Origin: Paraburkholderia phenoliruptrix
Lineage (GTDB): Bacteria; Pseudomonadota; Gammaproteobacteria; Burkholderiales; Burkholderiaceae
Length of the DNA stretch: 64,000 nt
NCBI RefSeq assembly: GCF_019511605.1
Contig: NZ_JAEUAV010000012.1
Coordinates: 1-64,000 of the forward strand
Reading direction: 5' to 3'
Part shown: positions 17,080-23,863 of the stretch, piece after piece
How positions within the stretch are numbered: position 1 is the stretch's first letter
How the letters are laid out: the number at the start of each line of letters is the position of its first letter
Made by a program: the position numbers and the translations under genes
The notes under the pieces: generated by a model
What the model saw: the letters and a program-made list of their open reading frames with translations, nothing else
The model's database searches: none
What the model was told of the DNA's origin: nothing

Positions 17080-18078
17080 ATGAAGCGCGACGCGATCACC
17101 CACGTCGAAGCCCCGTGCGAGTCGCCGCTCTCGCGGCTTGCACACGTAGGCTTCCTGACCCTGCCGAACTTTTCGATGATCGCGTTCACGAGCGCGGTCG
17201 AGGTACTGCGCATGGCCAACTACGTGGGCCGCGCGGAGCATTACAGGTGGTCGGTCATCACGCCCGACGGCGAACCCGCGCGGGCCAGCAACGGCATCAC
17301 GGTGAGGCCCACCACCACGCTTGCGCAGGCGGGCATGCCGGACGTGCTGATCGTCTGCGCCGGCTGGCACGTGCGCGATTATGTGGACGACACGGTAGTC
17401 GCGTTGTTGCGCGACGTTGCGGCTCAGGGCATACCGCTTGGCGGCATCTGCACAGGGCCGTATGCGCTGCTCGCCGCGGGCCTGCTTGACGGTTATCGCT
17501 GCACCGTGCATTGGGAAGACATGTCGCCGCTGCACAAGAGCTACCCTCATGTGCGTTTTGCCGACGAGCTCTTCGTGATCGATCGCGATCGCCTGACCTG
17601 CACGGGCGGCACCGCGCCGCTCGATCTGATGCTGAATCTGGTGGGCATGCGCCTCGGTCATTCGGTCGCGGCGCAGGTGTCCGAGCAGTTCATCGTGGAA
17701 AGGATTCGCGGCTCGACGGATTACCAGCACATTCCGGTCGATGCGCGTGTCGGCTTCACGCGCGCCGAGCTGATCGAAGTAGTGCGGTTGATGGAGGCGA
17801 ACATCGAAGAGCCGTTGTCGCTCGACGAACTCGCGCGGCTCGTGCATCTGTCGCAACGACACTTGCAGCGCATGTTCAAGATGTTCCTGAGCGTATCGCC
17901 AACCCATTATTACCTGACGCTGCGCCTGCGCCGCGCCCGTGAACTACTGCGCAACACCGACGCTTCGATTGCGCGCGTGACCGCCGTCTGCGGGTTTCAT
18001 TCGCCGTGTCATTTCAGCAAGGCATATCGCGCGCAGTTCGGTCATGCGCCGAGCGTGGAGCGGCGGCTGTCCGCGTGA
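17080..18078 (+). CDS. GlxA/AraC family regulator inside the choline importer operon
   Basis: A 332-residue regulator with an N-terminal DJ-1/GATase1-like sensing domain (about 18-190, with 'GGICTGPYALLAAG') and a C-terminal AraC double helix-turn-helix (about 225-325, with 'LARLVHLSQRHLQRMFK' and 'VCGFHSPCHFSKAYRAQFG'). This architecture is that of GbdR, CdhR, ArgR and SouR, which sense betaine, carnitine, arginine or sarcosine metabolites. It starts 7 bases after choW and ends 47 bases before choX, so it is embedded in the transport operon. It closely resembles the regulator at 36203-37201. Likely an activator of choline uptake or catabolism; the ligand is not known. Confidence 0.85.
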   Translation: MKRDAITHVEAPCESPLSRLAHVGFLTLPNFSMIAFTSAVEVLRMANYVGRAEHYRWSVITPDGEPARASNGITVRPTTTLAQAGMPDVLIVCAGWHVRDYVDDTVVALLRDVAAQGIPLGGICTGPYALLAAGLLDGYRCTVHWEDMSPLHKSYPHVRFADELFVIDRDRLTCTGGTAPLDLMLNLVGMRLGHSVAAQVSEQFIVERIRGSTDYQHIPVDARVGFTRAELIEVVRLMEANIEEPLSLDELARLVHLSQRHLQRMFKMFLSVSPTHYYLTLRLRRARELLRNTDASIARVTAVCGFHSPCHFSKAYRAQFGHAPSVERRLSA

Positions 18079-18125
18079 CAGAGCGCAGCAAGCAACAACT
18101 TACCCTGAGACCCTGAGGAACCGCC

Positions 18126-19088
18126 ATGAAACGTTTGTGGGCTGCGTCGTTGTGCGCGTTGTCCGTGTCGTCTGCACTGTCTGCATTGTCAGTTACCCCG
18201 GCCGTTGCCGCGGAACCGGCTGCGTGCCGCTCCGTCCGTTTTGCCGACGTCGGCTGGTCCGACATTGCGGCCACGACCGGACTTGCGTCGACAATACTGG
18301 AGGGGCTCGGCTACAAGCCGACCAAGACGATCGCTTCCGTACCCATCACATTTGCCGGCGTGAAGAGCAAGCAGATCGACGTGTTCCTCGGTTACTGGTC
18401 GCCGACCATGGACCCGATGATCGATCCGTTCAGGAAGGCCGGCCAGGTGAACGTGCTGCCCACGCCGAATCTGACGGGCGCGAAATATACGCTGGCGGTG
18501 CCGGATTACGCGTATCAGGCGGGCATCAAGTCGTTCGCGGACATCGCGAAGAACTACGACAAGCTGGACGGCAAGATCTATGGCATCGAGCCGGGTAACG
18601 ACGGCAATGCGCTCATCAAGAAGATGATCGACAGCAATCAGTATGGGCTCGGCAAGTTCAAACTGGTGGAGTCGAGCGAGGCGGGCATGCTGGTCGAGGT
18701 GAACCGCGCGATTCGCGACAAGAAGCCGATTGTGTTCCTCGGTTGGGAACCGCATCCGATGAACGTGCAGATGAAAATCGACTACCTGTCCGGCGGCGAC
18801 GACGTGTTCGGCCCGAACTATGGTGAAGCGAAAGTCATGACGGTCACGCCGACCGATTATGCGGCGCGCTGTCCGAACGTCGCAAAGCTGGTGTCGAACC
18901 TGCATTTCACGACGGACATCGAGAACCACGTGATGCTGCCGATCATGAACAAGACGGACCCCAACAAGGCCGCGCGCGAGTGGCTGAAGGCGAACCCCGC
19001 GATACTCGACCAGTGGCTAGCGGGCGTCAAGACATTCGACGGCAAGGACGGCTTGCCGGCGGTGAAGGCATATGTAGCCGGAAAGTGA
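18126..19088 (+). CDS. choX: Choline ABC transporter periplasmic binding protein ChoX
   Basis: A 320-residue OpuAC-type binding protein with a signal peptide of about 29 residues. Residues matching the choline pocket described for Sinorhizobium ChoX are all present by position: Trp44, Asp46, Trp91, Tyr121, Asn158 and Trp207 (precursor numbering), within 'VGWSD', 'GYWSP', 'AKYTL', 'EPGND' and 'LGWEP'. These aromatic residues cage the trimethylammonium group, and Asp/Asn contact the hydroxyl. The correspondence is from memory of the published structure, not from an alignment run here. It completes the choV-choW-regulator-choX operon. Compare the altered paralogue at 54120-55073. Confidence 0.9.
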   Translation: MKRLWAASLCALSVSSALSALSVTPAVAAEPAACRSVRFADVGWSDIAATTGLASTILEGLGYKPTKTIASVPITFAGVKSKQIDVFLGYWSPTMDPMIDPFRKAGQVNVLPTPNLTGAKYTLAVPDYAYQAGIKSFADIAKNYDKLDGKIYGIEPGNDGNALIKKMIDSNQYGLGKFKLVESSEAGMLVEVNRAIRDKKPIVFLGWEPHPMNVQMKIDYLSGGDDVFGPNYGEAKVMTVTPTDYAARCPNVAKLVSNLHFTTDIENHVMLPIMNKTDPNKAAREWLKANPAILDQWLAGVKTFDGKDGLPAVKAYVAGK

Positions 19089-19096
19089 TGTGGTTG

Positions 19097-19185
19097 TTCG
19101 CGCCGCGTCGTGCGGCGCGAAAATGTGTGCGACGGCTGTCAGGTCATGAGCCAAATCATGAGCCGACTTGTGAGCGGCTCATGAC
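19097..19185. terminator. Hairpins after choX
   Basis: A perfect 10-bp stem with 5-nt loop (TTCGCGCCGC / GCGGCGCGAA, 19097-19121) starts 8 bases after the choX stop and is the likely operon terminator, although only a short A run and no T run follows. A second structure has two left arms, 19143-19152 and 19156-19165, that can each pair with the same right arm near 19175-19185 (GTCATGAGCC or TCATGAGCCG with GGCTCATGAC). Two mutually exclusive stems are therefore possible. Confidence 0.6.
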
Positions 19186-19290
19186 TGAGTCCTTGAAAGA
19201 AGGGCCCAGAGCAGAAAGCGCCGATAACGCCCGGAACAGGTACTGACAACAAGAACCGGGAACAACCGCAATAAGCCCGGTAGATGGCAA

Positions 19291-19345
19291 GCAATAGCCA
19301 GGCAATAGCCAGGCAAGAGCCAGGCAAGAGCCAGGCAATAGCCAG
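19291..19345. repeat. 11-bp tandem repeat, five near-perfect units
   Basis: Units are GCAATAGCCAG, GCAATAGCCAG, GCAAGAGCCAG, GCAAGAGCCAG and GCAATAGCCAG. One or two decayed units (GCAATAAGCCC) lie just before, at 19268-19290. Read on the minus strand and rotated, the unit is TGGCTATTGCC, one base from the TGGCTAATGCC consensus of the array at 6854-6952. It sits 26 bases past the end of the minus-strand regulator gene. Confidence 0.9.
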
Positions 19346-19370
19346 CGGAAAAAGCCCCCGAATCAGGACC

Positions 19371-20453
19371 TCAAATCGCCTGCGCCCGCCCTGGGAACGT
19401 CTCGTCGTAATCCGCACCGTATTCCGCTTCGGCCGGCGTGCCGCGCTGCTCGCGATACATCATCGGCGGCAGGCCGAATTGTTTGCGGAATTCGCGGCCC
19501 AGATGCGACGCATCGGAAAAGCCGCAGCTCGACGCAATGTCGGCCACAGTCTTGTCCGAGCTCGTCAGCAGCCAGGCGGCGGTGCGCAGACGCACCTGCT
19601 TGGCGTACGCCTGCGGCGCCTTGCCGGTTTCGGCCTTGAAAAGCCGCTCCAGTTGACGCGGCGACAGGTCGAGTTTGCGCGCCAGTTCCTCGAGCGACAG
19701 CGAGCGACCCACGTGCTGTTCCATCAGCAGAATCGCGCGCTTGACCTTCGGATGGGTGGCGGGCGCGAGACCCGGCGGATGCGGCTGCGGCGCGTTGCCT
19801 TTCTGCATGTCGTCGACAAGCAGAATTCGCAGCGCCTTCTGGACGGTCGCGGTTTCGAAGTGGCGCAGCAGAATAGCGGCTGCAACGTCGATCGACGCGC
19901 GCCCGCCGGAACACGTAATGCGCCGCCGGTCGATCACGAAAAGCCGGTCGGCCACCAGCGCCTCTTCGTTGACCGCCGGAAACCGTTCAATGAAGTCCCA
20001 ATAGTGAAACCAGCTCACGCAGATGCGATAGCCGTCCAGCACCCCCGCGCGCATCAGCGAGAACACGCCTGTACACATGCCGACGAGCGTGGCATCCGTT
20101 GCGGCCGCGCGCCGGATGAAAGCGAGCGTCGCGTCGCTCGCAGCCGGTCCGGAATGCAGCAGGCCGCCCACCACGACGACGTAATCGAACGCCTCGGCGC
20201 TTTCGAATGTATCCCACGGCGTGATCTGAATGCCGCAGCTCGCGCGCACCGGTGCGAGGGTTTCCCCTATGACGGTCCATGAGCAGCGCACGGGTTTGCT
20301 GAAGTCGCCTTCGTCCGCGGACAGACGCAGCAGGTCGACGAAACCCGAGAACGCCGTCAACGTGAAGTTCGGCAGAAGAATAATGCCGAAGCGAATGCGC
20401 TCTTTCGGCGCACCGTCTATGGACTGCAGGGGAAGCGGTTCAGCGGAGTTCAT
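19371..20453 (-). CDS. GlxA/AraC family regulator divergent from sdaA
   Basis: A 360-residue regulator with a DJ-1/GATase1-like N-terminal domain (about 22-200, with 'GMCTGVFSLMRAGVLDGYR') and a C-terminal AraC-type DNA-binding domain (about 235-335, with 'LARKLDLSPRQLERLFKAETG' in part and 'CGFSDASHLGREFRKQFG'). I take the ATG at 20453 (MNSAEP). The longer open frame upstream would add a Cys/Gly-rich stretch encoded by a simple hexamer repeat and is not credible. It is the most divergent of the three GlxA-type regulators in the window. Being divergent from sdaA-soxBDAG, it plausibly controls sarcosine or serine use, like SouR, but the ligand is unproven. Confidence 0.8.
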   Translation of the reverse strand: MNSAEPLPLQSIDGAPKERIRFGIILLPNFTLTAFSGFVDLLRLSADEGDFSKPVRCSWTVIGETLAPVRASCGIQITPWDTFESAEAFDYVVVVGGLLHSGPAASDATLAFIRRAAATDATLVGMCTGVFSLMRAGVLDGYRICVSWFHYWDFIERFPAVNEEALVADRLFVIDRRRITCSGGRASIDVAAAILLRHFETATVQKALRILLVDDMQKGNAPQPHPPGLAPATHPKVKRAILLMEQHVGRSLSLEELARKLDLSPRQLERLFKAETGKAPQAYAKQVRLRTAAWLLTSSDKTVADIASSCGFSDASHLGREFRKQFGLPPMMYREQRGTPAEAEYGADYDETFPGRAQAI

Positions 20454-20814
20454 GCAATGCAGCCGGAAACGAGTAAAGAGAGTTGAGCCAAGCATAGCAC
20501 CGGGGCGCGGCGCGGCATGCATCGTAAGGCAGCCGGAGCGGCAACCGCAACTCAAACCGCAACCGCAACTGCAACCACAGGCGCCTGCGTAGTCCCTGTG
20601 CGGCGCCAATTCTTCACCGCCTGCGCAGCGCCTGTCGCAAATGCGTCAGAAGGCTTCGTAAATCCGCCGCAGCGCTTGGCGCGCCGGGCAGTTGACGCCA
20701 CTATCCCACTGTCATGCCGTTTTTATTCTATCGGTTCAATTCGACGTGCGGTGCAATAGGGCCTGTGTAGAGGTAAATCCCGCCACCCAGGTATTGCAAC
20801 GCATAAGGCACGCC
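20454..20814. promoter_or_regulatory. Divergent region between GlxA regulator and sdaA
   Basis: 361 bases carrying the promoters of the regulator and of the sdaA-sox unit. It contains the hexamer repeat at 20541-20576. A TTGACGC word at 20692-20698 matches one arm of the inverted repeat upstream of glyA (37633-37655). A T-rich stretch (20720-20731) may be part of a promoter. No gene is supported here. Confidence 0.35.
20541..20576. repeat. Hexanucleotide repeat, six units
   Basis: Six 6-bp units: GCAACC, GCAACT, CAAACC, GCAACC, GCAACT, GCAACC. They lie in the divergent region between the GlxA-type regulator and sdaA. A repeat of this kind can change length by slippage and so could alter promoter spacing; nothing in the sequence proves it does. 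Confidence 0.8.
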
Positions 20815-22209
20815 ATGAACGTCAGCGTTTTCGATCTCTTCAAGATCGGTATCGGTCCTTCAAGCTCGCACACGGTCGGGCCGATGATCGCTGCTTGCCG
20901 TTTCGCGTCGCATATCGAAGATGCGAACCTGCTTGGCTTCGTGCGCCGTGTGAAGGTCGAGCTGTTCGGTTCGCTCGGCGCGACCGGCAAGGGCCACGGC
21001 ACTGACAAGGCGGTTCTGCTCGGGCTCGAAGGCAACCTGCCCGAACTGATCGACCCGGACCTGATCGAGCCGCGCCTCGCTGCGATTCGCGAGACGAAGC
21101 AGCTCTCACTGCTCGGCAAACAGCCGGTCAAATTCGACGAGCGGGAGCACCTCGGCTTTTTCCGCAAACTGATGCCGGGCGCACCCGGTTCGGGCATCGT
21201 GCATCCGAACGGCATGCGCTTCCAGGCTTTCGACGAAAACGGGCAACTGCTCGTCGAAAAAGAGTACTACTCGATTGGCGGCGGCTTCGTGGTGAACCGC
21301 GAAGGCGACCGCGTGAACGGCGTGCGCGCAGGCGCCGAGGTGCCGTACCCGTTTCGCACCGGCGACGACCTGATGCGCGTATGCCGCGAGACCGGTCTTT
21401 CCATCGCGCAGGTTACGCTGAAGAACGAATGCGCGGCACGCCCCGAAAGCGAAGTACGCGAAGGGCTGCTGGCGATCTGGCGCACCATGGCCGCGTGCGT
21501 CGAACGCGGCTGCAAGGTGCGCGGCGAATTGCCCGGCCCGATGCACGTGAAGCGCCGCGCGGCCGATCTGTGCGCGCAGTTGCGCTCGCGCTCGGAAGAG
21601 TCGCTGCGCGATCCGCTTTCCATGCTCGACTGGGTGAATCTCTACGCGATGGCCGTCAACGAAGAAAACGCCGCGGGCGGGCGTGTCGTCACGGCGCCCA
21701 CCAATGGCGCGGCCGGCGTGATTCCCGCAGTGCTGCACTACTACGTGAAGTTCATGCACGCGTCGAACGACGAGGGCATCGTCAATTTCCTGCTGACCGC
21801 CGCGGCCATCGGCATCATCTACAAGGAAACCGCTTCTATTTCCGGCGCCGAAGTGGGTTGCCAGGGCGAGGTGGGCGTGGCCTGTTCGATGGCCGCGGCA
21901 GCGCTCGCCGCCGTTATGGGCGGCACGCCCACGCAGGTGGAAAACGCCGCGGAAATTGGCATGGAGCACAACCTCGGCATGACCTGCGACCCCGTTGGCG
22001 GCCTCGTGCAGATCCCGTGCATCGAGCGCAATGCGATGGGCGCAATCAAGGCGATCAACGCGGCGCGCATGGCGATGAAAGGCGACGGACAGCACTACGT
22101 ATCGCTGGATAACGTCATCAAGACCATGCGGGAAACCGGCGCGGACATGAAGACCAAATACAAGGAAACGTCGCGCGGCGGCTTGGCCGTGAACGTCATC
22201 GAATGTTGA
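20815..22209 (+). CDS. sdaA: L-serine ammonia-lyase (L-serine dehydratase)
   Basis: A 464-residue iron-sulfur serine dehydratase that converts L-serine to pyruvate and ammonia in the cytoplasm. The single chain holds the beta-type domain first ('FKIGIGPSSSHTVGPM') and the alpha-type catalytic domain second. The cluster cysteines are in 'GCQGEVGVACSMA', 'TCDPVGGLVQIPC' and nearby. The start at 20815 (MNVSVF) is preceded by AAGG and matches where the family begins; the longer frame is not needed. It lies 63 bases before soxB in the same direction, so it probably heads the sdaA-soxBDAG operon. It is the last step of betaine catabolism: glycine to serine by GlyA, then serine to pyruvate. Confidence 0.95.
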   Translation: MNVSVFDLFKIGIGPSSSHTVGPMIAACRFASHIEDANLLGFVRRVKVELFGSLGATGKGHGTDKAVLLGLEGNLPELIDPDLIEPRLAAIRETKQLSLLGKQPVKFDEREHLGFFRKLMPGAPGSGIVHPNGMRFQAFDENGQLLVEKEYYSIGGGFVVNREGDRVNGVRAGAEVPYPFRTGDDLMRVCRETGLSIAQVTLKNECAARPESEVREGLLAIWRTMAACVERGCKVRGELPGPMHVKRRAADLCAQLRSRSEESLRDPLSMLDWVNLYAMAVNEENAAGGRVVTAPTNGAAGVIPAVLHYYVKFMHASNDEGIVNFLLTAAAIGIIYKETASISGAEVGCQGEVGVACSMAAAALAAVMGGTPTQVENAAEIGMEHNLGMTCDPVGGLVQIPCIERNAMGAIKAINAARMAMKGDGQHYVSLDNVIKTMRETGADMKTKYKETSRGGLAVNVIEC

Positions 22210-22272
22210 AGCACGTTTTGCATATTTCATGAAGCACCAGGCAGCAAGCACCGACAGTACCCACAAGGATCA

Positions 22273-23520
22273 ATGATGAGCCGCTATTCGATATTCAGCC
22301 TATTGCGCAACGGGATGTCGTATCACGAGAACTGGGAACGACAGTGGAAGAGTCCCGAGCCCAAACGCGAGTACGACGTGGTGATCGTCGGCGGCGGCGG
22401 GCACGGTCTTGCCACTGCCTATTACCTCGCGAAGGAACATGGCGTGCGCAATGTCGCCGTGCTCGAAAAAGGCTGGATTGGCGGCGGCAATACGGCGCGC
22501 AATACGACCATCGTGCGCTCGAATTATCTGTGGGACGAGTCGGCCGCGCTCTATGAAAAGGCGATGAAGCTGTGGGAAGGTCTCTCGCAAGACCTGAACT
22601 ACAACGTGATGTTCAGCCAGCGCGGCGTGATGAATCTCGCGCATACACTGCAGGACGTGCGTGACACCGAGCGCCGCGTGAATGCGAACCGGCTGAACGG
22701 CGTGGACGCCGAATTCCTCACGCCCGCGCAGATCAAGGAGCTGGAACCGACCATCAATCTGAACAGCCGCTATCCGGTGTTGGGCGCCTCGATCCAGCGG
22801 CGCGGCGGCGTCGCGCGGCACGACGCGGTGGCCTGGGGCTTTGCGCGCGGCGCGGATCAGGCCGGCGTGGACATCGTGCAGAACTGCCAGGTAACGGGCA
22901 TTCGCCGCAACGGCAGCCAGGTGACGGGCGTGGACACCACCAAGGGCTTCATCAAGGCGAAGAAAGTGGCGATCGTGGCCGCGGGCAACACCTCCACGCT
23001 TGCCGATATGGCCGGCGTGCGTCTGCCGCTCGAAAGCCATCCGTTGCAGGCGCTCGTTTCGGAGCCCATCAAGCCGGTGGTCAATACGGTGGTCATGTCC
23101 AACGCGGTGCATGCGTACATCAGCCAGTCCGACAAGGGCGATCTGGTGATCGGCGCGGGCGTTGACCAGTACACGGGCTTTGGTCAGCGTGGCAGTTTCC
23201 AGATTATCGAAGGCACGCTCGAAGCGATTGTCGAAATGTTCCCGGTGTTCTCGCGCGTGCGAATGAACCGCCAGTGGGGCGGCATTGTGGACGTATCGCC
23301 GGACGCGTGCCCGATCATCAGCAAGACCGACGTGAAGGGCCTCTACTTCAATTGCGGCTGGGGCACGGGCGGTTTCAAGGCGACGCCGGGCTCGGGTTGG
23401 GCCTATGCGTACACCATCGCGAAAGACGAGCCGCATGAACTGAATGCGCCGTTTTCGCTGGAGCGCTTCTACACCGGCCACCTGATCGACGAACACGGCG
23501 CTGCCGCCGTCGCCCACTAA
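22273..23520 (+). CDS. soxB: Sarcosine oxidase subunit beta
   Basis: A 415-residue flavoprotein subunit of heterotetrameric sarcosine oxidase. The FAD-binding motif 'VIVGGGGHGLATAYYLA' is near residue 36. 'GGVARHDAVAW' contains the His expected to carry covalently bound FMN at the alpha-beta interface. A ribosome site (AAGGAT) precedes the ATG pair at 22273/22276. The subunit binds sarcosine and starts its demethylation to glycine with release of hydrogen peroxide and 5,10-methylene-tetrahydrofolate from the complex. Second gene of the sdaA-soxBDAG run. Confidence 0.95.
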   Translation: MMSRYSIFSLLRNGMSYHENWERQWKSPEPKREYDVVIVGGGGHGLATAYYLAKEHGVRNVAVLEKGWIGGGNTARNTTIVRSNYLWDESAALYEKAMKLWEGLSQDLNYNVMFSQRGVMNLAHTLQDVRDTERRVNANRLNGVDAEFLTPAQIKELEPTINLNSRYPVLGASIQRRGGVARHDAVAWGFARGADQAGVDIVQNCQVTGIRRNGSQVTGVDTTKGFIKAKKVAIVAAGNTSTLADMAGVRLPLESHPLQALVSEPIKPVVNTVVMSNAVHAYISQSDKGDLVIGAGVDQYTGFGQRGSFQIIEGTLEAIVEMFPVFSRVRMNRQWGGIVDVSPDACPIISKTDVKGLYFNCGWGTGGFKATPGSGWAYAYTIAKDEPHELNAPFSLERFYTGHLIDEHGAAAVAH

Positions 23521-23548
23521 CGCACTAGAGCCACAGAGAGACTTAATC

Positions 23549-23863
23549 ATGCTGCTGATCGAATGCCCCTGGTGCGGGCCGCGCGCCGAAACCGAATTTT
23601 CCTGCGGCGGGGAGGCGGACATCATGCGTCCGCTCGACACCGAGAAGCTCACTGACAAGGAATGGGGCGACTACCTGTTCATGCGCAAGAATCCGCGCGG
23701 CGTGCACCGCGAGCAATGGATGCACACGCAAGGTTGTCGCCGCTGGTTCAAGGCGCAACGCGACACGGTGAGCTACGAGATCCAGGGTTACGAGACGTTT
23801 GATCGTCCGCTGCTGAAGATGGATGGCAACGACGGCACCGCACAAGAGGGCAAGAAGCAATGA
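23549..23863 (+). CDS. soxD: Sarcosine oxidase subunit delta
   Basis: A 104-residue zinc-binding subunit of heterotetrameric sarcosine oxidase. The zinc ligands are visible as 'CPWCG' at the N terminus and 'MHTQGCRRW' (His and Cys) in the middle. The length and 'GDYLFMRKNPRGVHREQW' in the central region are characteristic. It lies 28 bases after soxB and its TGA overlaps the ATG of soxA (ATGA), implying coupled translation and stoichiometric assembly. Confidence 0.95.
   Translation: MLLIECPWCGPRAETEFSCGGEADIMRPLDTEKLTDKEWGDYLFMRKNPRGVHREQWMHTQGCRRWFKAQRDTVSYEIQGYETFDRPLLKMDGNDGTAQEGKKQ

Noticed and set aside
19291..19345. CRISPR-like array
   Set aside because: Units are 11 bp and directly joined without spacers. 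It is a simple tandem repeat.
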